Shown here: piece after piece, positions 16,459 to 24,185 of the stretch
Position numbering within the stretch: position 1 is the first letter of the stretch
How the letters are laid out: each line of letters opens with the position of its first letter
Origin: Anaerococcus porci
GTDB lineage: Bacteria > Bacillota > Clostridia > Tissierellales > Peptoniphilaceae
Length of the DNA: 50,260 bases
NCBI RefSeq assembly: GCF_009696575.1
Contig: NZ_VULQ01000014.1
Coordinates: 1-50,260, forward strand
Reading direction: 5' to 3'
Position numbers and translations under genes: made by a program
Notes under the pieces: model-generated
What the model saw: only the letters and a program-made list of their open reading frames with translations
Databases searched by the model: none
What the model was told of the DNA's origin: nothing

Positions 16459-18188
16459 TCTTCAGATTGTTTTCTAATCTCAATAAAATCCCTATATATA
16501 CCTTTCCTTGATATAAGCTCAATATGTGATCCAATCTGTTCTATAACACCGTCTTTTAAAACTATTATCTGATCCGCGTTTTTTACAGTAGAAAGCTTGT
16601 GAGCGATTATAATAACAGTTTTTCCCTTTAATAAATTTTTTAAAGCGATCAATAATTGTTTTTCATTTTCTGGATCTACGCTTGAAGTTGCCTCATCAAG
16701 AATTACAAATTTACTTGGCTTTAACATAGCTCTCGCAATAGATATTCTCTGACGCTCACCTCCTGATAGGTTTGAACCTCCTTCTTGCAAAACAGTATCA
16801 TAACCTTGTGGTAATTTCATAATGAAATCATGGCACTGTGCTTTCTTTGCAATATTTATCATTTCTTCATCTGTAGCTTTCGGATTACCAAATTTAATAT
16901 TATTTCTTATGGTATCATCAAAAAGATACACGTCTTGAAACACAAAGCTGAAGTTGGATAAAAGTTCATCGTACTTGTAATTCTTAATATTTGTATCTCC
17001 AACTATTACTTCACCAGAATCTACATCCCAAAATCTTGCCATTAAATTACAAAGTGTTGTTTTACCACTTCCTGAAAATCCAACAAGAGCTGTAGTTTTC
17101 CCTTCTGGAACAATCATACTTAAATTGTTAAAAAGATTTTCTTTGTCATAAGAAAATGAAATGTTTTTAATTGATATTTCTGCTTTATCTACTTCTTTCA
17201 TTTCTCCTTCTTTAATTACTGGCAAATTTCTTAGACTAATTACAGTGTTAAGATTTTGTACGGCAACTCCCTTAATACTTTGCATACTTCCAGCTAACTC
17301 AAATCCTGAAAATACAACAAAGCTCATAACAATCAATATGATTGCTTTAGTAGCTTCAATATTTCCTGAGAAATATCTTATGATAGAACTAATAATTATT
17401 AGGCAAATACCAAGTTTAAATACTATCAAGAATAAAAACTGCGTTGGAACCAAAATTTTTTCTACATCAAGAAATCCCTTGCGGCTCTCTGTAATACTTT
17501 CGTTTAATTCCTTAACTGTATTTTGATCTTTTCCAAATGCCTTAGTTATTCCTATTCCCTTCACATATTCAAGCATTTTTTCACTTAAATCCAATTTAAG
17601 TCCCAATAACCTTTCTGTCAGTTGATCTGTGCTTTTTTGCGTTAATAAGTTTACTACAATTCCAACAATCAAAGTCAATAATATAATAACAGCTGTTACA
17701 AAATCATAGGGTAGCATAAAAATTACCATAATCAATGTTTGTATTGTACCAACAAGCATTTGTTCAATAATAAAAACCCCAACTGTTTCAAGTTCACCCA
17801 CAACAGTTGACAGGGCGCCCGCTATATTTCCTAAAGAATTTGTGCTAAAATATCCCATGTTTACATTTTTAAGTCGATCTCCAATATATAATCTATTTTC
17901 TGCACCTAAACTATAAGATGCAATATATTTGTTTTTGTCAGCTAAATATCCAAATGTGATTTTTCCTAGTAAACTTATAGCCGCAATTATAAATACTGTG
18001 TATACATCCTTCATTAAAACACTTTGGTCTGCAAATATATTTTCGCAAATTTTGCTCAAACAAAATAAAATTGCAACTAAGGAAACTCCTTCAGATAGTC
18101 CCTTAAATACATCAAAAATAAGCATCCTTGTTATTTTATTTGAATATGAACCTGAAACCTCATATAAAGTTTTTAACAATTTTTTCAC
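16446..18188 (-). CDS. ABC half-transporter, membrane plus ATPase domain (YbtQ-like partner)
   Basis: A 580-residue fused half-transporter. Residues 1-320 form the six-helix exporter-type membrane domain. The ATPase domain has Walker A (GFSGSGKTT), Q-loop (FVFQDVYLFDD), signature (LSGGERQRISIARAM), Walker B (FVILDEATSSVD) and H-loop (IIAHKL). It starts with GTG at 18188, right after the upstream ABC gene stop at 18190, with GAGGTGAT as ribosome site. The pair should form a heterodimer. YbtP/YbtQ of yersiniabactin loci and IrtA/IrtB of mycobacteria have this exporter fold but import ferric siderophore. The same role is inferred here from cluster context. Export is the alternative. Confidence 0.85.
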   Translation of the reverse strand: MKKLLKTLYEVSGSYSNKITRMLIFDVFKGLSEGVSLVAILFCLSKICENIFADQSVLMKDVYTVFIIAAISLLGKITFGYLADKNKYIASYSLGAENRLYIGDRLKNVNMGYFSTNSLGNIAGALSTVVGELETVGVFIIEQMLVGTIQTLIMVIFMLPYDFVTAVIILLTLIVGIVVNLLTQKSTDQLTERLLGLKLDLSEKMLEYVKGIGITKAFGKDQNTVKELNESITESRKGFLDVEKILVPTQFLFLIVFKLGICLIIISSIIRYFSGNIEATKAIILIVMSFVVFSGFELAGSMQSIKGVAVQNLNTVISLRNLPVIKEGEMKEVDKAEISIKNISFSYDKENLFNNLSMIVPEGKTTALVGFSGSGKTTLCNLMARFWDVDSGEVIVGDTNIKNYKYDELLSNFSFVFQDVYLFDDTIRNNIKFGNPKATDEEMINIAKKAQCHDFIMKLPQGYDTVLQEGGSNLSGGERQRISIARAMLKPSKFVILDEATSSVDPENEKQLLIALKNLLKGKTVIIIAHKLSTVKNADQIIVLKDGVIEQIGSHIELISRKGIYRDFIEIRKQSEEWKI

Positions 18189-18189
18189 T

Positions 18190-19902
18190 TTATATCACCT
18201 CAATTTCTTTAGACTCTGTATATGCATCCCACATTTTTTTGTATCTCCCGTTTAATTCAAGTAATTGTTTATGAGAGCCTTCCTCAACTATCTCTCCATT
18301 ATCCACCACAATTATTTTATTTGCATTTACAATTGTTGATAGCCTATGAGCTACCATAATCACTGTTTTATCTTTAATTAACTTATCAATAGACTGTTGA
18401 ATAACTGATTCATTGTCAGGATCAGAATATGCTGTTGCTTCATCAAGTAGTACAATAGGACTATTCTTTAAAAAACACCTAGCTATTGCAATTCTTTGCT
18501 TTTCTCCTCCAGAAAGATTTGCTCCTCCTTTACCTACAATAGTTTCATATCCATTTGGTAGGCCCTTTATAAAATTATAGCAACTCGCTTTTTCACAAGC
18601 CTCTTTAATTTCATCCATACTCGCATCTTCCTTCGCCATCTTTAAATTTTCTAATATTGTTTTATTAAAAAGAAAGTTTTCTTGCGACACATAGCTAACA
18701 AGCTCCATATTCTGTTTTAAAGGCAATTCGTTCAAATTTGTTTTTCCAATTAAAATTTCTCCATTAGAAACATTCCAAAATCCTGCGATTAGTTTTGTAA
18801 TAGTAGACTTTCCACTACCTGAATTTCCAACGATTGCAGTTAACTCATTTTCATTTGCTTTAAACGAAATATTATTTAATACATTCTTTGACTCTTCATA
18901 TGCAAATGTAACATCTTTAAACTCTACATCATAAGATTTTATATCTCTTACTTCTTCTCCTCTTTTTAAGTTAGGAATTTCCATTATCTTTTTTATTTCT
19001 TCAAATACAACTTTTATATTTGCTATTGTTTCCATATGACTCATAGCTTTTATTAATGGTTTATATGAAGCATATGATAGCAATATACACGTGATAAGAG
19101 TCCCTACTTCAACACTACCCTTCATAAAGAAATACAAGGAAGCTGGTAAAACGAATACCATAGTTGACGGGATAGTTTCCATAGTTGCTGTCATTGAAAA
19201 ACAAACACTCAAATACCAATCAAGCATTGCGTTCTTATTTTCTTCAACAGTCTTTCTAAATTTTCCAAATGATGATGCTGATTTATTAAATGCTTTTATA
19301 ACTTTAATACCATTTACATATTCAACCATTGTCGTATTCATAGCTTTAGCTGCTTCTTGGTATCTTTTAGATTTTTCTTCATAACCTCGCATCATTAACA
19401 TTGAGAACAATAATCCCAATGGAATTGTAAGTAAATTTGCAATTCCTATTCTCCAGTCCATTATAAAAATTGTTATGATCAATACTATAGGAATGAATAT
19501 ATTAGCAATAACTTCTGGAATCACATGAGCAATCGGTTTTTCCATTTTATCAAGTGTTTCCACCATAAATTGAGACCACTGTCCGCTGCTTTTTCTTTCA
19601 ACTTCTCCCATAGAAATTTTACTTAATTTGTCAGCTAATAACTTTCTTTTATCTTCAATAATCCTGTAGGCAAGATTATGAGAAATAATAGTAGATATTT
19701 CATGAAATAATATACTTGCCAAAAATCCCACAAATACAGCAAAAATATATGGATAATAATTATTTAAATTTGCATTTTTTGCAACCAAGTTATTAATAAT
19801 GGCTGCTACAGAAAAATAAGGTATTACACCAAATCCTACTCCTATTATCGCAATGAATACAGCTGCGAAAATCTTGCTTTTATGTCCCTTTAAGATATCC
19901 AT
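18190..19902 (-). CDS. ABC half-transporter, membrane plus ATPase domain (YbtP-like partner)
   Basis: A 570-residue fused half-transporter beginning MDILKGHKSKIFAAVFIA. Six transmembrane segments occupy residues 1-310. The ATPase domain carries Walker A (GNSGSGKST), a Q-loop (YVSQENFLFN), signature (LSGGEKQRIAIARCF), Walker B (IVLLDEATAYSD) and H-loop (MVAHRL). Both this protein and its partner keep intact catalytic glutamates, so both ATP sites could be active. The gene begins three bases after the ECF ATPase stop and its stop almost touches the partner's GTG start, so the three are co-translated. No siderophore-binding domain is fused to it. Confidence 0.85.
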   Translation of the reverse strand: MDILKGHKSKIFAAVFIAIIGVGFGVIPYFSVAAIINNLVAKNANLNNYYPYIFAVFVGFLASILFHEISTIISHNLAYRIIEDKRKLLADKLSKISMGEVERKSSGQWSQFMVETLDKMEKPIAHVIPEVIANIFIPIVLIITIFIMDWRIGIANLLTIPLGLLFSMLMMRGYEEKSKRYQEAAKAMNTTMVEYVNGIKVIKAFNKSASSFGKFRKTVEENKNAMLDWYLSVCFSMTATMETIPSTMVFVLPASLYFFMKGSVEVGTLITCILLSYASYKPLIKAMSHMETIANIKVVFEEIKKIMEIPNLKRGEEVRDIKSYDVEFKDVTFAYEESKNVLNNISFKANENELTAIVGNSGSGKSTITKLIAGFWNVSNGEILIGKTNLNELPLKQNMELVSYVSQENFLFNKTILENLKMAKEDASMDEIKEACEKASCYNFIKGLPNGYETIVGKGGANLSGGEKQRIAIARCFLKNSPIVLLDEATAYSDPDNESVIQQSIDKLIKDKTVIMVAHRLSTIVNANKIIVVDNGEIVEEGSHKQLLELNGRYKKMWDAYTESKEIEVI

Positions 19903-19905
19903 CTT

Positions 19906-21321
19906 TTACCTTCTTTCATAAAATCTTTTTATTCTGCCATCGCAAATTTCCAATAATTTATTACATGTACTATCAATCAATTCATTATCATGCGTAACAA
20001 TAAATATAATTTTATTATTTGAAAATTCTTTAATGACTTTGCTTATTTCGAGCATATTTGTATAATCAAGTCCACTCGTTGGTTCGTCCAAAATAATAAT
20101 TTCTCTATTCATTAACATCCCCAATGCTACAGAAAGTCTCTGCATTTGACCTCCTGATAAGCACATAGGATGACGATTATCTAATTTTTTAAGATCTAAT
20201 TTTTCTAGAATATTATCTATTTGCTTTTCATCTATTTTAGAATCAAATAAACTAAATTCATCTCTTACAGATTCCGAAAAAAACTGATGAATTACATCTT
20301 GCATAACCATATAACAAAGTTTTCTTCGTTTTTTATATTTTATGGGACTTCCTTTATAGCTTATTTTTCCTTCGTTTTCTTTCAACAGTCCACACAAAAT
20401 TCTCATTAATGTTGTTTTTCCTTGACCATTTTTACCTGTTATTGCAATAATATCTCCCTTGTTTCCGGAAATATTTATCTTATCTAAAATTTTTTGTTTC
20501 TTATTTTCATATTCTAAATTTGAAACTACAAAGTCATCAGATTCACAAAATGTGACAGGATTTGCAAAATCATCATTTTTCTTTCTTACAAAAGTTCTAA
20601 GTCCTAGTTTCTTTCGTGAGTCATCACTAATTGAAGAAAATTCCACATTTGAAAAAACATATTTTATTTTTCCGTCTTGTAAATAAATAGCTCTATCAAT
20701 TAAATCCATTAAATAATAGAGTCTATGTTCAGAAATAATAATTGTCTTACCCTGAGCTTTAAGATTTATAAGCATCTCTCTTATTCTTTCAATGCCATAC
20801 TCATCAATATTTGCAGAAGGTTCATCAAACACATATACATCTGGATTGGTAGCATAAATAGATGCAATAGCAAGTAATTGCTTTTCTCCACCTGACATCA
20901 TAAAAACATTTCTGTTTTTTAATCTTTCAATTCCCAAATCACGTACTACTTTAAAAACTTGTCTTTTTATTTTATCAGGATTTTCACCTAAATTTTCTAA
21001 TCCAAATGTTAGTTCACTATCTGAATCTAAATTAAAAAACTGTGTTTTGGGGTTTTGAAAAATTGTTCCCACTTTTTCAGAAATTTCATATATCTTCATT
21101 TGTTTTGTGTTTATCCCATTTATAAAGATATTTCCTAATAAATTTCCCTCTAAAAAATGAGGAATCAATCCATTGATTAATTTTGTTATAGTTGTTTTCC
21201 CAGAACCAGATTTTCCGCATAATAAGATAACTTCTCCTTGATTAATCTTTATTGAAATTTTCTTTAACTGTTCTTCTAAGCTTCTCTTATAGGAATATGA
21301 AGCTTCATTTATGTTAATCAT
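19906..21321 (-). CDS. ECF transporter double ATPase (EcfA-EcfA' fusion)
   Basis: A 471-residue cytosolic protein with two ABC ATPase domains in tandem. The first has Walker A CGKSGSGKTT, signature MSGGEKQL and Walker B VYVFDEPSANID. The second has GKNGQGKTT, LSGGQMQRL and IIILDEPTSGLD. Both have the switch His (ISEHRL; VTHDNEL). This layout is typical of the energising subunit of energy-coupling-factor transporters. The T and S components follow upstream in the same operon, 12 bases and further away. In this cluster it probably powers uptake of the metal complex or of a precursor, together with EcfT and the S protein. That assignment comes from position and is not proven. Confidence 0.88.
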   Translation of the reverse strand: MININEASYSYKRSLEEQLKKISIKINQGEVILLCGKSGSGKTTITKLINGLIPHFLEGNLLGNIFINGINTKQMKIYEISEKVGTIFQNPKTQFFNLDSDSELTFGLENLGENPDKIKRQVFKVVRDLGIERLKNRNVFMMSGGEKQLLAIASIYATNPDVYVFDEPSANIDEYGIERIREMLINLKAQGKTIIISEHRLYYLMDLIDRAIYLQDGKIKYVFSNVEFSSISDDSRKKLGLRTFVRKKNDDFANPVTFCESDDFVVSNLEYENKKQKILDKINISGNKGDIIAITGKNGQGKTTLMRILCGLLKENEGKISYKGSPIKYKKRRKLCYMVMQDVIHQFFSESVRDEFSLFDSKIDEKQIDNILEKLDLKKLDNRHPMCLSGGQMQRLSVALGMLMNREIIILDEPTSGLDYTNMLEISKVIKEFSNNKIIFIVTHDNELIDSTCNKLLEICDGRIKRFYERR

Positions 21322-21333
21322 GTTTCGTACCTC

Positions 21334-22020
21334 TTATAAAAATAACTTGAACTTTACATTAAAGAACATCAGAATACATAATAGAATAATTATTAGATCC
21401 CAAATGTTAAATCCTGAATCATCCATAAAAGTCTTTCTTGCAGGATTTTCTATCCCTCTTACTGTAATAGCTTGAGCTAATTCATCTGCGGTATTAGAAG
21501 CTGTAACTATTAAAGATATTAGTCCTAATTGTATCTTTTTAAATCCAGTCACGCCTCTTATTTTTATTGCATCTGAGATTAATATTTTTTCTTCTCTTAA
21601 AGATGGAAAATATCTGATGCCTATTGCTAGAGAAATAATTAGGCTTTTTGGAAAATGCATCATTTTTAAGGCATACATAATATTTCGTATAGGATTAGTT
21701 TTTACAAGAATTTGACCAACTAAAAAAATCGGTATTAACTTAGGAGCATGAATCACCAATAATCCAAAATGTGCTGATATGACATCTGGTAGAATCGGCA
21801 AAACAAAATATTTCAATCCCTGTAATAATACAAACATAGATAATGCCTTTAAAGATATTTTAACAAGTCCCATAAATGATGCTATAATAGCAACCGTTAA
21901 AAGAATATAAACATCTAATTTTAAGCTATTATTTGCAAAGCTAATAATACTAACTGAAATCAAAAAAATGATTTCAGTTAGTGGATTTAGCTTTATAATG
22001 CCTCTTACAATACCCTCCAT
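21334..22020 (-). CDS. ecfT: ECF transporter transmembrane subunit EcfT
   Basis: A 228-residue protein with about five hydrophobic helices. The cytoplasmic coupling motifs of the EcfT/CbiQ family are seen as AIKIRG in the middle and AITVRG in the next helix (the A-R-G signatures that contact the ATPases). The start ATG (22018-22020) directly follows the S-component stop codon with no gap. It links the double ATPase with the substrate-binding S protein. Having T, A and S as neighbours suggests a dedicated (group I) system rather than a shared module. Confidence 0.85.
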   Translation of the reverse strand: MEGIVRGIIKLNPLTEIIFLISVSIISFANNSLKLDVYILLTVAIIASFMGLVKISLKALSMFVLLQGLKYFVLPILPDVISAHFGLLVIHAPKLIPIFLVGQILVKTNPIRNIMYALKMMHFPKSLIISLAIGIRYFPSLREEKILISDAIKIRGVTGFKKIQLGLISLIVTASNTADELAQAITVRGIENPARKTFMDDSGFNIWDLIIILLCILMFFNVKFKLFL

Positions 22021-22614
22021 TTACATAATTCCAGCTTTCTCAAAACGTTTTTTGAACATTGCTTTACCTATATATGCACCAATGACTCCTCCAATAAATG
22101 CAGTAATGATCATCCCGATAAGTGTTGGAATTGAAATTAAAGTTTGTAATTTATTTACATATTCTGGACTCATTCCCATTTTAATAATAGATTTCATATA
22201 AGATTCTTGGAACAACCACATAGGCAATGGTGAGCCAATCAACCCAATGCAAATCAATCCTGAAGATACTATTACGCTTTTTTGACTTTTATATCCCAAA
22301 ATTTTTCTAGTAATTTCTGCTAAAACCCCTGCAATAACGCAAGTTATGACAATTGTAAAAGTGCATTCTCCTATAGCAAAATATATAATCCCTGTAATTG
22401 CTATCAAAAGTAAAGCAGTACCTGGCTTTGGAACTTTAGAGACCAACAACATGTAAATAAAATTGCATATTATACCCGTCATTGCTGGCCATAATAACCA
22501 AAGTATCGGTGAAAGTATTGGAATAATCATTACCGCCATGGATAGTGCCATATAGATCACTGAAAAAATGCCGATGTTAACTAAATCTTTTGTTTTTAAT
22601 TTTGTTTCATTCAT
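22021..22614 (-). CDS. ECF substrate-specific component (MptD/Trep_Strep family)
   Basis: A 197-residue membrane protein with five to six hydrophobic helices. The pattern around PILWLLWPAMTG and the C-terminal IPTLIGMIITAFIGGVIGAYIG resembles the MptD/Trep_Strep family of putative ECF S components, whose natural substrates are mostly unknown. I chose ATG 22614 (MNETKLKTKD) because AAGGAGG lies eight bases upstream. An upstream in-frame start would add 15 residues that cover the ribosome site. It sits between the TetR gene and EcfT, so it probably defines the substrate of the whole ECF unit. An S component tied to a siderophore cluster is unusual and a good candidate receptor. Confidence 0.75.
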   Translation of the reverse strand: MNETKLKTKDLVNIGIFSVIYMALSMAVMIIPILSPILWLLWPAMTGIICNFIYMLLVSKVPKPGTALLLIAITGIIYFAIGECTFTIVITCVIAGVLAEITRKILGYKSQKSVIVSSGLICIGLIGSPLPMWLFQESYMKSIIKMGMSPEYVNKLQTLISIPTLIGMIITAFIGGVIGAYIGKAMFKKRFEKAGIM

Positions 22615-22729
22615 TTGAATACCTCCTTTTAAATTTTTATATTTATTTACCAGTTGCAATATGATTGATTCAAAATAATCTTTACTGGTGAATTTTTCTT
22701 ATTTTTGTTTACTTTCCATAAAACGCAGA

Positions 22730-22750
22730 AAATCGGGATTAACCCGATTT
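22730..22750 (-). terminator. Hairpin between the TetR and ECF genes
   Basis: AAATCGGG, a five-base loop and CCCGATTT form a perfect 8-bp stem located 35 bases after the tetR stop. The minus-strand T-run is short, so it may be a partial terminator or attenuator that lets some transcription into the ECF and ABC genes. Confidence 0.5.
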
Positions 22751-22784
22751 CAAAATTTATTATTTTTAATTTTATATTATGTTT

Positions 22785-23396
22785 TCATTTAATAATCCTC
22801 CTCCAACCAAAATTCATTGCTGCCTCCATCATATCGATAAAATTCAAGGCTTCATTATATGAATACCTATGTGTGATTACCTCAAATAAAGGTGTACATG
22901 CCATTGTATAAAGAACATGAAGTTCATCATCATTCAAATCATTTACTTCAATCTTTTTTTCTTTAAGAACCTCGATCAATTTCTTAGCACCCTGCACTTC
23001 AAGATTCACTAAATCATGACGAATTGATTCAAATTCCGTACCCTGAGAACAGTTAAACAGAAGATTAACTATAGAATCGTTTTGGTAAATAAATTCCAAT
23101 AATTCCCTATTACTATCATCAGATTTTTCTCCAAAAGCTTGTAAACCATTTACTTTAATTTCTTCAATCGCTTGATTTGTCAATTCTTTACTTCTTCTGT
23201 ATAAGTGATTAAGTATAGGACTTACAAGTACCTTAAAAATATCTTCTTTAGATTTAAAATGCTTATATATTGCACCAGGTGTAATTCCTGCATTTTTAGC
23301 AATAGTGCGAATAGAAGCCTCTTCGAATCCATGCTCTGTAAACTCGCTTTTTGCACTTTTTAATATTTTCTTTATTGTAACATCTTTGTCTCTCAG
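22785..23396 (-). CDS. TetR-family regulator with a non-ATG start
   Basis: The full frame gives about 203 residues, normal for TetR repressors. The N-terminal HTH is complete: KKILKSAKSEFTEHGFEEAS, then IRTIAKNAG, ITPGAIYKHFKSKEDI. The remainder is the helical ligand/dimer domain. No in-frame ATG, GTG or early TTG exists upstream of the HTH. The best start is CTG at 23394-23396, about nine bases after GGAGGTG and just after an in-frame stop. The TTG at 23183 would delete the HTH. Either CTG is used or the start codon has been lost. It lies between the biosynthetic and transport genes with its own promoter, so it likely controls the transport half, perhaps sensing the metallophore. Confidence 0.75.
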   Translation of the reverse strand: MRDKDVTIKKILKSAKSEFTEHGFEEASIRTIAKNAGITPGAIYKHFKSKEDIFKVLVSPILNHLYRRSKELTNQAIEEIKVNGLQAFGEKSDDSNRELLEFIYQNDSIVNLLFNCSQGTEFESIRHDLVNLEVQGAKKLIEVLKEKKIEVNDLNDDELHVLYTMACTPLFEVITHRYSYNEALNFIDMMEAAMNFGWRRIIK

Positions 23397-23436
23397 TAAG
23401 TTTCACCTCCCAAATTAAGATAACGCCGTTTACTAT

Positions 23437-23466
23437 ATTTTAGCATAAAGAAGCTAATGAAGTCAA
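23437..23466 (-). promoter_or_regulatory. Promoter of tetR and the transport genes
   Basis: On the minus strand, TTGACT (23461-23466), an 18-base spacer and TAAAAT (23437-23442) lie about 40 bases before the CTG start. This marks a transcription start separate from the biosynthetic operon, which ends at 23506. Confidence 0.55.
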
Positions 23467-23505
23467 CAATCACTATCAATTACATTTTTTATGATAACAT
23501 ATTAT

Positions 23506-24162
23506 TTAATTATATATAAATTCTCTTGTTAGGTCCGCTACTAGTTTCCATTCTGGATCAAGCATACAATCATGACACACATCGTCTAAAACAACAATTT
23601 TTGATTTATACAACTTAGCTGATTCTATTACTGATTCTCCGAGTAAACAATTGTCATTTTTAGAATATATGGTTAATATTGGAACATTAAATTCTATTTT
23701 TTTAATTGAGGAATAAATAACAGGCAACATTCTTATGCTTAGAGGTTCCTTATTCATTTTATCAATATACTTTTTAGCGTTATTAACTCTTCCAGAAAAA
23801 AAGAATTCTTCCCTTGTCAACTTAATATAATTCTTATTAGTAAAGAATAAATTTTTAATCCTGTTTTCAATTGGAAATGGCATTAAAAAAACCATTGATT
23901 TCGGCACACAATCTTTATAAGTTTTTAAAAATTCATTTATAAACAAATTACCCATAGAATGTGTTATAAAAATAAACTCTGTATCAATTTTTTTAATATT
24001 TTCCCTTAATATTTTCATAGAATCTTTTAAATTTTTAGCTTCTTTTGATAATGCATGCACATGTAAATTGTATCCTTTTTCCTTAAAGTATGGTATAAAA
24101 TGTTCATTCCAGCACCATTCATAATGAAAAGCTCCACATACTAAAATAATTGTTTCTTTCAT
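23506..24162 (-). CDS. Alpha/beta hydrolase
   Basis: A 218-residue cytosolic alpha/beta hydrolase. It starts with a beta strand and a loop (LVCGAFHYEWCWNE). The nucleophile elbow is THSMGN (Ser of GxSxG-like HSMG), the acid is probably in IYSKNDNC and the histidine in VCHDCMLDPEW. The fold is similar to salicylate-esterase/EstA-like enzymes. It is the last gene of the biosynthetic operon, 23 bases after the fusion gene. In related clusters, free hydrolases edit or release intermediates or open ferric-siderophore esters. Which of these applies cannot be read from the sequence. Confidence 0.75.
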   Translation of the reverse strand: MKETIILVCGAFHYEWCWNEHFIPYFKEKGYNLHVHALSKEAKNLKDSMKILRENIKKIDTEFIFITHSMGNLFINEFLKTYKDCVPKSMVFLMPFPIENRIKNLFFTNKNYIKLTREEFFFSGRVNNAKKYIDKMNKEPLSIRMLPVIYSSIKKIEFNVPILTIYSKNDNCLLGESVIESAKLYKSKIVVLDDVCHDCMLDPEWKLVADLTREFIYN

Positions 24163-24185
24163 GACTACTTATTTATCTCCTTTTT

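Noticed and set aside
22615-22730. Riboswitch in the leader of the ECF S gene
   Set aside because: An ACCAGT/ACTGGT pairing is possible, but no known riboswitch consensus (thiamine, cobalamin, FMN, preQ1) can be recognised.
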